From Entrophospora sp. SA101 (taxonomy: Eukaryota; Glomeromycota; Glomeromycetes; Entrophosporales; Entrophosporaceae): 64,000 bases of DNA. Where the stretch lies: NCBI GenBank assembly GCA_958430865.1, contig CAUDNR010004445.1, positions 62,001 through 126,000 of the forward strand, given 5' to 3'. Numbering within the stretch: position 1 is the first letter of the stretch; every line of letters starts with the position of its first letter. Made by a program: the position numbers and the translations under genes. Below, piece after piece: positions 12,107 to 25,322 of this stretch. The notes beneath the pieces were generated by a model. It ran no database searches. It was not told the origin of the DNA and saw only the letters and a program-made list of their open reading frames with translations.

Positions 12107-14075
12107 TTTTTTAAGAATGTAAATGAAAAGAATAAAATATTTATTTATTATTTCTGTTGTGTGAATTAAAATTTTGGGGTGGGAGTGTTTGGATATGAAA
12201 CTTTGACGATAATTTGAATTTCACCCTTATTATTATAGGGACCAAAAGGTATCAACGTGGAGAGATTTCGTTCAGTCCATTTAGTACGTACGAAACATTT
12301 AACCTTTTTGTGTCCATGGCATTTTTATCTATTCAAAAAAATTATCGCGAAGAAAGAGTCATTTTAATTGGCCAATTGGAACCTATAAAATAAATTATTA
12401 TTAAAAAAATTTCTTAAGAATAGCTCCGATCCAATGTTAAAAAATGTTCCAACCATCAAAGAACATATTTTCTTTAATCTCTTGGATCATGTTTTTTAAA
12501 TTACTCCAAGATACCTTGAAGCTTTTTTTGGCGAAAGTTGTCATCGTCTACTCTGCAAAGTTCGCCGCTTAGGCTCTTGATAATAATAAACACATTACAA
12601 GACAAAATAGAAGACATTATTTATTTAAAAACAAATTTTCAAACCAAATAACAAAATGATTAATGACGGGAGGGGGTTTTTTTAATTTCGTTGTTAAACA
12701 AAACGATTATTAACAATGTAACACCAATAAATAAAGAGATAGTTATCGATAAAAAGAATGACAAATGTTTTATTATTTAATAAAAATTTCAAACCGTAAA
12801 ACGACTATCAATTAATTACTTTATCTTGCATTTCATGCATCCATCCGATTGATTAGGTCGATCGAATATCTATTACTGTATTCTTACATCCAACCAAGTG
12901 TAAGACTTTTCTTAAAGTGTAACAGACACATCTCCGTCACTAATTTTTACTTTCTCGTTGTCGAAATTGAAAAAAACAATCAAGCACATTTTGAAAATGG
13001 TACTATTTTAATAAAGGTTCGTACGTTCACTCAATAAATTTGAATTTCGAATTATATTTATTTATTTTTTCCATTTCCATTTCTATTTCGGATTTGAATT
13101 TCAAAGCAAAAGAAGTACGATAACCCAACCTCTCTCTCTCTTCTGCCAATAATCCCACCAATGATTTAATGACGTGCAAGTTAGATAATCACGATTTTAT
13201 GTTTAAAGTCATCAATTAGCAATTGCATGTAATTCAACGTATGATCCGTGAATTACAGCTGAACCTTACTTATTATACATATATACATATTATTTGAAAA
13301 TGTTTATAATAAAATAAAAATAATCATGAATTTTATTTATTTATAATAATCTTTTATTGAGATATGATGATTATTTCCAAATTTGGACTCGTACAAATGC
13401 GTTTGGCACGTGATTTTTGTTTTTGGTCGAGTGGCGCAGAAAGCGGTTAATATTAAATTGAGCAGTTTGTCACGGAGGATGGACGAAACACATATGGCAA
13501 AATTACTAGTACTAATCTTGCCACTACGGCTTTTTATATGCAAATTTTTTTAAAAAACCCGTTATTTATTATTATGATAATGATAATTTTAATTACTATT
13601 ATTAATAATATAGTCCGTTGTGACAATGTTTGACTGTGTATACAAATCAACAGATTTCTAATCCCCAGTTGAGAAAGAGAAGAACAGTTTTATCCACAAT
13701 AAAGTCACAATCATTTGAAAACCACACCGTTTTTTTAAAAAATAATAATGCTAATTATTATTACTTGCATCTTTATTAAGGTTCTTTCTTTGCAACTTGT
13801 TACAAATTGCCAAATATAAACACTAATATGTGGAAGACATGTGTGTGCATGTCACTCACGAATGGGGAACTAAATTGAAGAGTTTCACCATTATTGGTAT
13901 ACACCTTAGCTCACGAACAATTGTTGATTCATGTTGGTGCCACAAATTTGTATTATAATGTATAAATAAAAATACAAAGGATTATCATCATTCTATTATA
14001 TATATGTATATATATATATATATATAAATATTATTAAATAATGTGTAATATTTATTAGAAAAATTTTTGCTGCTG
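12107..14075. other. intergenic, no gene seen
   Basis: Short frames at 12849-13037 and 13337-13543 have no domain and no partner exons. A TA microsatellite at 13999-14026 lies just upstream of the MAPKKK start. The 5' regulatory region of that gene must be here, but I see no distinct motif. The duplicated block ends at or beyond 12665. Confidence 0.5.
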
Positions 14076-16375
14076 ATGTCATTAATTCGTCGAGACCATA
14101 TAGCAGGACATACTCATGATCGAAGTAGATCAAGTTCAATAGATGGGGAAATAGATTATTCATTGTGGACCCTTGAAAAAGTTTTACAATGGCTTGAGGA
14201 TAACTCTTTTAGTGAATATAAACAAATCTTTATTGGTAACTATATTTATGCGTTCTTGTAATAACGTTGGTTTAATGATCGAATCTCTGGCATTAAAAAA
14301 TAATTTTACTTAAAATCAAACATTTGTTTTTAATAATAATAATGACAACAACAATAATAATACAATTAATTATTTTATATTTATATTTATTTATAGACAA
14401 TAAATTATACGGTGAAGATTTTTTTGCATTACGTGACCTTAGAAAAATTAAACATTTATTAAAAAATGAAACGGAAGGTCGTTATAAATTGATAACGGCT
14501 ATTAGAAAGATAGGTGAACGGCCTTCATTTTCAGATAAGGTTTGTGACAAAATAAATTTTTTTTTCTATTTTAATAACTTTAATAACAAATATAATATAA
14601 TACAATATATAGAGCTCTCAAGATTTATTAGGAGGTCTTCGTGACACATATGGTTCATTATCTTATTCACCAACAACGCATAATTCATCTCAAACACGCC
14701 TTAGTGCACCTAGTTTATTGGAAGCTACAACAAACAAAACGCTTAAATTATCAACTAGTTTTCCTGACTTGCGTAATGCAAACAATCATCAAAACAATCA
14801 TTCATTTAGTCCTACTATTAATCCAAGGAGTTCTTCGATTGGTTGGGATCATAAAAATTCATCAAATTTAACGATTAATTCATCACCATCGTCATCAACA
14901 TCAACATTAAATAACGACCATGAATTGCAAAGAAAATTTTCTGCATCTTTAGATAATGAAAAATGGTCAAAACCAACTATATTAACTTCAATCCCATTTT
15001 TATCTCAAGATCCACATGATCAATCACCATATCAATATAATAACAATAATGGCTATCTTGATGATAAAACTCCCAGTCCTCCTTCACCGATAAGCAGAAA
15101 GTGGAAACCTTTTATTAATCATCCAGCAAATAACGTTGATAATATTAATAATATTAAGTCTAAACCTTCGTTTGTATGTATGATCAATCTATTTATTAAA
15201 AATGCTAATTTATTACAACACTAATGATTATCATTATCATTATTATCATTATTATCATTATTATTATTATTAATATTATACTTACCTATTGTTTATTTGT
15301 TTTTATCTAGTCTAATGGAATTTCAAATAATTTAGAAGATCCAATATCGTCAGCAACTTCAACACTAAACAATTTTACAAATTTACCCAAGCACAATTTC
15401 CAGTTGACATTTGATTTTAAGAATTTTCGTTTAGTTGAATTATCTGGGGATGAACCAAGATCTAAAATAAAAAGAGTAATATTTTCACAATTGGATATTG
15501 ATCCTAATGATTGTGAGAATTATACATTTCATTTGACTGAACTTGGACAAAAAGAAATCGGTATAATTATTAAAATTTTTGAATCTTTGATTTGACTAAT
15601 AAATTTAATTAATATACATACATACATATATATAATTTTAGGACCAAGATTAGAGGATAATGATCTAATTCACAAATGTTTGAATGCAGATGATCGAGGA
15701 ACATTAAAATTTTTTGTTAAGCATAGATCAACAACAGAACCAATTTATCATAATTTACCAATAATGGCTAGCCAAAATGAACTCAGAGCTAATTCATCAC
15801 CGTCTAGTTTTTATACAAGTGGTAAATATTTTTCAGGTGGTTTTAATCCAACACTCCAAGAAGGTTGGAAAAGTACAGAAGAGTTTAGCCCAATTACTGC
15901 AGAACCATCAGATATTAAATATGATCTACAAGACATAAAGTTTCCAATGCCAATGCCGATACCAAACTATGGTAATAATGATAATAGTAACTACAACAAT
16001 AACGATGATAATAATGATTTCCACCATAACTATAATCAAAATCAAAATGAAGAAGATGAAAATTATAAGGGCGTCTGGATGGTTAAACCCATTCCTTCAA
16101 AAAATAAACATATTCATAATCACGGAGATTGCGATAATATTATTAGGCATGAATTAGTTGATACCATAGAAAATAATAATAATACTTTATCACTACCTGA
16201 GAGTATTAAAATTAACAGTTATGATGGTGATGATGATGACGACGACGATGACGATGATCTTTGGGCGGTTAAACCTGCCCCGTCACCTTTACCGACGGAT
16301 GTTAATAATGTTAGCAAAAATGATATTTTTAATATTTTTGATAATAAAAACAGTAGCAACAGCAACAGCAACAGC

Positions 16376-16407
<32 letters not shown>

Positions 16408-19000
16408 CTACAATAAAAATAATGGACAATCTGATAATATCGTTAGACATGAACTAGTTGACACTATAGAAAATGTTAGTAATACTAGTACTTTGATAAT
16501 CGAAAACAACAACAACAATTATAAAGACAACAAAATTGCTACGGAAAGACATAATAACGTTGTCGATTCTACAGAAAATAATAGTAACCATTCCAATCCT
16601 AATGATGGTGATGGTAATAATAATAACAATGCTTCGGAAACTTCTAACATAAATGATAATAATAGTAATAATAATAATGACGATAGTAGTAATGGTAATG
16701 GTAGCAATAGTAATGGTAGGGCTAATAGAGAAAAAAAATTTTCGGATTCATCAAAAGGTGGTGGTAAACTTGCACGGGCTGTTTCATTACGTAGAGGTGT
16801 AGAATCGTGGATTGTAAGGCCGACCACTGAAGATGTATTGGAGAACCTCGAACAATTTTTTCCTGGACATGATCTTGATAAACCGATAACAGAAACACCT
16901 GGGACACCCGTAACACCTGTAACACCTGCACCTCCACAAAATGCAAGTCAACAAGAAGAAATTTCACCGTCATCTAAAGTAATAACAGAAAAAAGTAATG
17001 GCAATAATGGTGATGGTGGCCGTAGTGGTAACGGTGGTGCTAAAATAACAAGATATAAATCAATTCGTTCAACACTTCATGAGGTACACGAACGTGAAAA
17101 AAATAAAAGGTTTATTGAAGCTGTTAACGCGGTTAAAGCTAACCAACGGTTAGCTAGAAAACCTACTACCAAATTTTGGGGTAAAAAAGCTGTTGAACAA
17201 AGACCAATGAAATTTTGTGAGCAGAATGCGGAAAACAATATTATGCAAGATAAAACAACAAATTGTTCATCATTATCAAATCGTAAGTTTATTATTCGAT
17301 AAATTTATATTTATTTATTGCTAAATTAATGAACTAATTGATAATTGGATAATGATAAAAGATGCTGTCAAATGGGTAAAGGGTGAACTTATTGGTAAAG
17401 GTACATTTGGAAAAGTATATATTGCGCTTAATGTGACAACATCAGAAATGATGGCAGTGAAACAAGTCGAAACTCCACGGACTCGATCAGATGAAATAAA
17501 TCAAAGGCAAAGAAATATGGTTAATAAATGCATATACTGTTTGTTGTTGTTATTGTTGTTGCTGCTGTTATCATCACAACATGTATTGATCTTTTTTTGT
17601 TGAAATATTTTTAGGTAAAATCTTTTAAAGATGAAATGAAAATATTAAAAGATCTGGATCATGATCACATTGTACAATATATTGGTTGGTATATTTATTT
17701 CTTAATTGTTTTTTATACATTTTTATTATATTTTGAAAAATATTGTTTATTCACAAATGCATACAATAATGTAGGTTATGAAGAAAATGAAGAAGAAGTT
17801 AACATTTTTCTTGAATATGTTAACGGTGGTTCAATTGGTACATATTTAAGAATGAATGGTCCACTTAAGGAACCAGTTGTAAGATCATTCACACGACAAA
17901 TTTTACTAGGCTTACAATATTTGCATAATAGAGGAATATTACACAGAGTAATTATCAAATCATTATTGTCATAAATCATTATATGGATGTTATATAGAGG
18001 ATCCTAACATCAAAACCTTATTATCTGTATTATTATTAAGGATATTAAAGCAGACAATATTTTAGTAAATGAGGATGGTATTTGCAAAATATCTGATTTT
18101 GGGATATCGAAAAAAAGTGGTATGTTAAATTTATTATTTTTATTTAAAAAAATAGGAATTGGAATTGGGAATTAAAATTAAAAAACAATTATATTATACT
18201 TTTTATTTATATTTTAGATCATGCACTTGCATACGATTATAGTTCTAATATGTCATTACAAGGTACAATATTTTGGATGGCACCTGAAGTTTTTACTAAA
18301 GGTTATAGTGCAAAAGTGGATATATGGTGTGTATTATTATCACTATTATCATTACCATGTAAACTTTTGTTTTTTCAAAAATACATTTTTTATCAATTGT
18401 TTTTTTATGTTTTAGGAGTTTGGGTTGTGTTATACTCGAAATGTTTGCTGGTGAAAGACCTTGGCCAAATTTATCAGATCTTGCTGCAATGTTTAAGGTT
18501 AGTTAGTAATTTCATATAATAATTGTTTAATTAATAATTATTTTTATTTACCCAAATTTATTTATATGTATACAGCTTGGAAGCGAGAAAAAAGCTCCTC
18601 CAATAAGAGAAGATCTTATAATGTCAGCAGAAGCTAGAGATTGTCTTGATAAATGTTTTATAATGTGCGTTAAGATAATAAAGGATATTAAATTTTTTTT
18701 GTTTCCACACTAATAGTAATTAACATTAACATTAACATTAATATTAATAATAATAGTGAACCTGAAATAAGGCCAACCGCTGAAGATTTATTACTATCAC
18801 ATCCTTTTGTACACGATGATCCAGACTTCCACTTCAAAGTAAGTATTATATAATTTTTTATCTGTAGAAATAAAAGAAAAAATTACAAATTTATTTATTG
18901 AGGTTTGTTTTTTATTTTTATTTTTATTAAGGAACATATAGTGATACCTGGAAAAGCATCACCATCACCAATAATAACACCACCACCATCAAATATATAA
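14076..19000 (+). CDS. BCK1: MAPKKK, BCK1/Mkh1 family (cell-wall integrity)
   Basis: Predicted 1221-aa MAP kinase kinase kinase of the cell-wall-integrity pathway, which would phosphorylate an Mkk-type kinase downstream of protein kinase C. Fourteen exons: 14076-14235, 14397-14539, 14613-15173, 15311-15560, 15642-17282, 17362-17519, 17615-17684, 17775-17947, 18041-18119, 18218-18326, 18416-18497, 18576-18664, 18757-18838, 18932-19000; all junctions keep phase. Domains: SAM-like (about 28-95, [11 protein letters not shown]), Ras-association-like (about 322-404), Asn/Asp-rich middle, a BCK1/Mkh1 signature (about 761-787, [18 protein letters not shown]), then a C-terminal kinase (about 923-1190). 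Kinase landmarks: GKGTFG, Lys952, HRD with catalytic Asp1053, DFG 1071-1073, APE 1100-1102. The Ser/Thr- and Asn-rich linker carries long AAC and GAY codon runs. The start is the first in-frame ATG; TTTATTAG just upstream could be an acceptor, so an extra 5' exon is possible. Confidence 0.92.
16215..16412 (+). repeat. GAY and AAC codon runs in BCK1
   Basis: Inside exon 5, 16221-16257 is a run of GAT/GAC codons giving poly-Asp, and 16351-16409 is an AAC run (preceded by AGC/AAC) giving a Ser/Asn then poly-Asn tract. The reverse-strand Leu- and Ser-rich frames here are artefacts of these repeats. The tracts lie in the linker between the RA-like and kinase domains and are probably length-variable between strains. 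Confidence 0.85.
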
Positions 19001-19465
19001 ATAAAAGTAATTTAGTTTTAAATAAAAATAAATAATAAAATTTAATATTGTTTATTTTATTATTCATATTAAAAATATATAATAATAATAGATTTACTAT
19101 TATTTTTAATTATTTTAATTAATTTTTTTTTCATATTTTTTTTTTTTCTAATTACTAATTAATTTATTTTGTTTTTTTTTTGATTAAATTCCTTGTACTT
19201 TATTTATTTATTATTATTATATTTATTTTTGGTGGAGGATAATTTATTCATGTAGATAACCAATTATAAAACTAAAAAAAAAACTATCTTTTTTTTTATA
19301 TATATATTTTTATGTAAATACATACATATAGTTTATCATCTTTTAATTAATATCATTTTCTAATTAAGGAATGATAATAAATTTTTAATGCCTTATTTTT
19401 AATCATTTTTGTAATACTACATTTTTATAGTTTTATACAGCAATAATTTTTGTAAAAAAGAAAAT
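19001..19465. other. 3' ends of convergent genes
   Basis: This gap separates the stop codons of BCK1 (plus) and WRS (minus). It is nearly all A and T with several AATAAA-like signals close to each stop, which suits the two polyadenylation regions. Nothing else is recognised. Confidence 0.5.
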
Positions 19466-21507
19466 TTAAATGTGGATTTTTCTATTGGAATCCATGAATT
19501 GACGTACTAGTTCGTCACTAATTTCTGATTTACGCTGTATTTTTTTTTTTTTAAAAAAAATCATTATTTTGATTCCTTTAATATTAATATTAATATTAAT
19601 ATTAATTAATACCTTTTGAAAATCGCCAACAAATTCTTGTATTACTTTAATACACACAGCCTTCAATTCATTAGTCATCAATTCACCAGATTTATAAGTT
19701 TTATATAGATTATCCAATTCTTCATCATTGTTCAAGAACACGCGCAAATATTGATACGCCACGTCTATATCAGGATTACCGCCATGAAGTTTATGAAGCT
19801 CTAAAGTATCACCACCACCAGAAAAGGCATATTTATTAATCTAGTTAAAAGAAAAAAAAATTATTATTACTAATTAAAAAGTCAGTCAGTTAGCAGTATA
19901 TATATATATCACAATAAATACCTTTGTCTGGATTTTGTCTCGAGTATCAGTCATAAAAATTGCAGAATTATCAACAGAAGCACTCATTTTTGTTTGAGAA
20001 CCCTACATTTTTTTTTTTTTCAATAAAATATCAAATATTGTAATAAATATATGAATATATATATACCTGAAGAGCAGGGAAAAATTTAGCATGAATCAAA
20101 CTTGGTTTTGGGTAATTGAGTTTACGTGCAACATCACGCGTCAAACGAAAATATGGTTCCTTTTTAAAAAAAATATATATATACATATATATAAGTATAT
20201 GCCATCAATATCATTTATATCATATTGTATGTAGAAAAGAAAATATATCCTAACAATACTAACCTGATCAATAGCACAGGGAATCAAACAAGGAATATCA
20301 CTATCGGTACCAAATATTTGAGGAAAAGTATTAGAAAACGAAGGTGCAGATTGAATCGCGGCAAAATGAAGTTTTCCAATATTATCGCTATTTTAATAGG
20401 CATTTTGTAAGTAATGATTTTGTTTTATATGAATATTATGTATGTGGGGAAGGTGGATTGATTGATTATTTTAGAATATATTATTAACCTATCATTGAAG
20501 CCAAAAGTAGATTTCAATTGACTGGTTGTGATACACTTTGCTATTCTTACAATGTTACGATAAAACGGACCGCTAAAAAAATTATTTTTTCAGAATAATG
20601 AATATGACGATGCCGACGATGATAACATTTTTTTAGTGTAACGACGAACCTAATAGAGTCAAGATTCGAGAAAATATAAGTTTTTTCAAGTTTAAATCCA
20701 CAAGCAACAATATCTTTTGCATTTTCATATGCGTATTTATTAGCATCTTCTAGTGTAAGGTCTGCTCTAAAAAGAAATTTTTCATCATCTGTGGAAAATA
20801 CAAAACAACAAAAATCACGTAAAAAAAAAAAAAATTTAATAATATCATGCAACATATAATATATGGTTTTTTTTTTAAAAAATACTAACCGGTCAATTGA
20901 ATGACAAGTGGTACATCAAAAACTTCTTGTAGCCATCTATATAAATATATTATAATGAGTAATTTTAAAAAATCGAAAAAAATCGAAAAAAAAGTGTTAC
21001 ACACTGGCAAAAAATAAATGGAATCATGTGTCCAAGATGCATAGAAGTACTGCTCGGACCTCGTCCTGTATAAAGAAAAAATGGTTTCTTTTGTTCATAA
21101 CGATCCAAAATTATTTCTAGTCCTCTAATGATAATACAAATAATTATAATAATATGTAAACAATAAAAGAGCATAATGTAACAATAAATATGGACCTATG
21201 CGAAAAGAATACTCCTCTTCTTAAAAACACATGACATTTTTTTCCCGTTAAAGTTTCAAATCTTTCCAAGAGATCTTTTTCGATTGATTTTGTACCAAAT
21301 TGTTCGATCAATTTGTCATAATTAATTGCTTGCGGTTCTCCCTCAATGATTGCTCCACGAACATTCCAAGGATTTACTATTTGTTCTTGAGGATCTTTGA
21401 TACTAACAATACAACATGTCAATTGAAAAAAAAAAAAATAATTAATGAAAAAAAAACGAGAATCGTTCATTATACATTTGATTGTTATTTTCGTTTGCAG
21501 TAGACAT
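19466..21507 (-). CDS. WRS1: tryptophanyl-tRNA synthetase, cytosolic
   Basis: Predicted 407-aa class Ic aminoacyl-tRNA synthetase that charges tRNA-Trp in the cytosol. Eleven exons on the minus strand: 21507-21476, 21402-21196, 21124-21005, 20936-20890, 20788-20650, 20572-20489, 20387-20264, 20159-20067, 20002-19922, 19840-19613, 19534-19466; phases agree at each junction. The ATP-site HxGH motif is HLGH at about 109-112 ([15 protein letters not shown]), and the KMSKS-type loop is KMSAS at about 287-291, the usual eukaryotic/archaeal form. Other family landmarks are VNPWNV near the N-terminus, [34 protein letters not shown] and [10 protein letters not shown]. The N-terminus is short, with no mitochondrial presequence and no WHEP domain, close to yeast Wrs1 in length. 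It is convergent with BCK1. Confidence 0.95.
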
Positions 21508-23060
21508 TTTATTCCTTGATATTTTTTTTGTTGAAATATTTTTTTGTTTAAATAAAAAATTAATTACTTTTTTAAATACACACACACACACACACACAAA
21601 ATATAATCTCATCATCATCAAATTTTTAATTTATCATTAAACAATCAACCAACGGTCTTTTTTCATTATCTGACGTAAAACGTATGTATGACATAAAAAT
21701 GTTGATCGCCGCATCTAGTTCACGGTTTTGCTTGTTGACAACATAGACTAATAATACATACAGCTTCCTGGATTTTTTTTTCTCATAGTTACATGTAAAA
21801 TGTGGCGATTTCTCGACAATTTATATTTGCGTTCCTTTCTCCATAGTATATATTATTGCTCCTGTTTTTCAAGTGGGAATATATACTCAGACTCTGGCAT
21901 TGCTTTTTTCCTAACAATCTCATTCCTCAAAAATACCTCAATGCCAGGATTTTAATTACTAGCTTCAATCTCGGTCAATGGATTGCGCTTTCGAGTTATG
22001 TGCCGATTACATGCATTAAGTGTCAGTAGTGATTGAGATAGTCGATTAAACAAATTCTAGTATGCTTGATGGAAAATACATGTGTATATATATTTTGTGC
22101 AGTTTGGAATTCTCTGGAACAGGTAAGCTTAAACATGATAATGTTAATTTGTAGAAAGGAGTGTATCATGATTAATGGTTTAAGTGCACACGAATATTTA
22201 ATCAATCAATCACAAACAAAATAAATTCATGTTTCATGCATTTTTTTGTATTCATATTAATTAATAAACAATATTGAGTCAACAAAATTACCCTTATTTG
22301 GATATTACTAAACAAGAAAAGCTCCCAAAAGGGAAGAAAGTGTCTGGCTCTTTGGAATAACTATTGTCATTCTTGTATTTGTTAATTTATCGCTATCCTA
22401 AATGCTCTTCTTGATATATATCACATCATTATAACATCGAATCCGTTAATACTTTTCCAGTTAATTGGGAAGCTTGTGCGGGTGGATGTGACCTTTGTAT
22501 ATTCGCGTAATTGGCTCTCTCGTTTGTTACATACTGTCTATTTGCACGCTCAAAGTATTTTTATTGGTTTGTGATATTTGGGCGATAAGTGGATTTCAAA
22601 ACTCTAAAGATTGCCAGCTTAATTATTTGAACTTTCATATTGATCCAAGATCGTGCTCTTGGTCAACTTTGTTTCGGGTAACATTTTTCTTACATTACTA
22701 TGCTTCTTCTAACTTTGTTGTAGAGCGAAGAAACATTTCATAATGCGCATTATGATCATAAATTAGAACTGACACGAGCCAATCAGGTTAGCTTATTTTC
22801 TGTGTATGACCAATAAATTTTGTCATGGGAAGAAATGCGTGATTAAAAAAATGAAAGAATAATGATAATGTCAAAGTTACTAACCGCTCCTTGACCAAAA
22901 CGCCAGAGTGGAATGCAACAAAAGTTTATAGAAAACCCATGTTGAAATAAGTGTTTGTATTTTTATTATTATGTGATAAGTATGTTCAATTTTTTATTTT
23001 TTTTTGAGTCACAGAGTCAATTTGAGATTTAACACATTGAGATTCAAAGAAATACTTTCT
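21508..23060. other. intergenic, possible unrecognised exons
   Basis: A CA microsatellite lies near 21580-21598. The stretch 22495-22680 (ending at a CGG/GTAACA donor) and 22724-22787 (TTGTTGTAG acceptor to CAG/GTTAGC donor, reading SEETFHNAHYDHKLELTRAN) are in compatible phase 0 and could be two exons on the plus strand. I find no family and no further exons, so I do not call a gene. Confidence 0.25.
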
Positions 23061-23066
23061 CCGGTC

Positions 23067-23560
23067 AGATAATAAGAAAAAAAAAAGAAAATTTTTATTT
23101 ACCAGGACGAGGGCATGCACAATGGGATTTGCATTTTAAACAATTTCTACAAGTTGATTTATTCTTACATGTAATTTCGCCCCGATCTAATGTCCAACCG
23201 GGAGCATTACAGTTACCTTGAGTAAAAAATAACAAGTTTGTTAATAGAAACAAATATAATTACTAGCCGATATTGCTATCAGAACAAATTTTATTGAATA
23301 TCGTTTGTATGAGACAGTTTTCTCAGCCAGATAATAAGAAAAAAAAGAAAATTTTTATTTACCACATTTACAATGCATATTGCATTCTCCACAATTCTTA
23401 CTACATGTTGTTGTTATTCGGACCCTACATGTATTACAGTGACATTGAATAAAAAATAATAAATAAAAGAAAGTTGGTTATTAGAAACAAATTTAATTAG
23501 TGGCAGATATTGCTATCGGAACAAATTTTATTGAAACTCAATATAATGAATGACTCTGTG
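23067..23560 (-). repeat. tandem pair of Cys-rich exon-like units
   Basis: Two diverged units of about 240-260 bp (about 23067-23300 and 23329-23540) share their flanks (AGATAATAAG at one end, GAACAAATTTTATTGAA at the other). On the minus strand unit 1 has an exon-like 23216-23103 between CAAG and a GTAAAT donor, reading GNCNAPGWTLDRGEITCKN then CRNCLKCKSHCACPRP. Unit 2 reads QCHCNTC then TCSKNCGECNMHCKCG up to the same donor at 23363. The spacing of the cysteines suggests a metal-binding or disulphide knuckle, loosely like CXC domains; no function is assigned. Unit 2 lacks the matching acceptor AG, so it may be dead. Other exons of the host gene were not found. Confidence 0.4.
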
Positions 23561-25197
23561 ACCCATTGGAAACTTACTCATTTGTAATGAGATAATTTTA
23601 AGATGAAAGAAAAATCACGTCTTTAAATAAATATTCTTTTTTTTCATTTAGTTAGCCGATCAAATAAAGAGTCATTGATTCTGAGATTTGCTGTTTTTGA
23701 AAAAACCCATATCGGGGGTTATAATGAAATTAAAGAAACAATAATAAATGTTTTTTGTATTGTAGCCCATCTCAAATCATAGATTATAGGAATCTAATTG
23801 TTGCTCTAAACCAGATATGAATAGTTGACTTATTATTATGTATATGCAGTAATACATGCTTCTGCTTCGTTGATAGATGATTCTTGCTCTTTTTGGCCAT
23901 TCTAATTTTTATAAGATAAATTGCATCGTAATAACGCACGATTAATAGTTTAATATATTATTATATATAATGTATGATAATATGTTATAATAACGTATTG
24001 TTAATTCATGTACGTGCAAATAAACAGCTATATAACATTGTGAGAATGATGCGGGCTAAAAATTGGATGCTACTATAACATCATAATTTATAATCAATTT
24101 TCTTTATTTTTTTTTATTAACATTTGTAATGCAGGTTGTCAAGATTAAAAAAGTGAAATTTCTTATATTCAAAATTTTGATTTAACGGTATCTCGATTTA
24201 GCGGATAAATTTCCTAGTACATTTGGAGATTGTTAATACGTGAAAATAATGTTAGCTCAGCATATAAAATAAAGAAAATGATTTTTCTCCTCAAAGAAAG
24301 GTGGCCAGCTCATCAACATAACCAAACCCTTATCAACGCCATTGTCTAAAAACAACATCAACAATAGAAGAAACGTGGGAATTAAAGGGTGAAAATTATA
24401 ATAATCTGCCTAACATCCATGTGATTTTGAAACTTTAATGAGTATGTTAATAATACGAACAGTTTGAATACTCTTTATCCTGAAGAAGCGACTTTAAACA
24501 AACAGGCTTTCTTCAAAAGACCTTTAAAAATTGACACCCCAGTTGTCAGAAAAAGATTGATAGATTTTTTTATCTTTAAAAAATAGAATAAAAACTGTAT
24601 CAGACAAACATGAACCAAGGGAAATTTTAGAGTAAATAGGTTAAGCTTTTAGATTACAGTGAGTTTTTTTCTTGCTAAATAAAAAAAATTTATATGTATA
24701 TACAGTATAGCACATTGAAAAAATCGTTAATAGATAAACTTTGTAACCAAATAGGCTAGGGCGAAAAGCCTGTAACTTTATTATATAAGACTTGAACAAT
24801 AAACTATGAAAAGTTTTGTTTCAATTTTATTATGAAATAAAAAAAGGTCATCACGATTTAAAGTTATTCGATTATTACTAAATTTACCATAAATTTCTAT
24901 TTACATGTGTTGGAATACATATATGATCCGATCAACAGCCACAATAAGTCTTTTTTTTAAAAAATAAGGAAACCGAAAGAAATTGAAATTCTGTTGCATA
25001 AAGCTATTAGCCGGTAAACACAGTTTCTTGTCGAGTGAATTTTGCCAGATTGACTATTACATCTCTTTGATTTGTTGAAACTAAATTTTGCAAACGTTCA
25101 GGTTATGAAATGATCTATACAGCCAATGGATGTAGTGGATCTTCTTCATCTATTCATGCCGTTTTTTTGGTGGATAGGCATTCCACGGGATAGGGTG
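23561..25197. other. intergenic, nothing recognised
   Basis: AT-rich, no long open frames, no recognised repeats apart from a pair of AAAAAGAAAATTTT-like tracts. No gene supported. Confidence 0.45.
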
Positions 25198-25322
25198 TCC
25201 AGGATTATGCTTTCGTATAAATCGCTGCATACTTCTTAATTTTTGACCATTTTTTGGCATAATCACATAATCTACGCGTATAATTTACTTTTATGTAAGT
25301 GATCGGTGATGATTATGCAATA

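Larger units (their letters stand above)
3224..12665. repeat. 9.4-kb duplicated block, copy 1
   Basis: The sequence from 3224 onward recurs at 54559-64000 with a constant offset of 51335. The offset holds at both ends, at every short reading frame in the block and across poly-A, (TA)n and (AAT)n tracts, so I see no net indel in about 9,442 bp. Copy 2 runs off the window end, so the full length is unknown. Contents: a broken PD-(D/E)XK-like gene (3459-5138), a dispersed repeat (5587-5652), a small insertion with 13-bp direct repeats (9881-10034), microsatellites (10098-10370) and a broken F-box gene (10830-12106). Upstream of 3224 the two loci diverge apart from a few matching bases. Confidence 0.9.

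Noticed and set aside
16219..16827. Leu- and Ser-rich frames on the minus strand
   Set aside because: They are reverse-complement shadows of the Asn/Asp codon runs in BCK1 exon 5.
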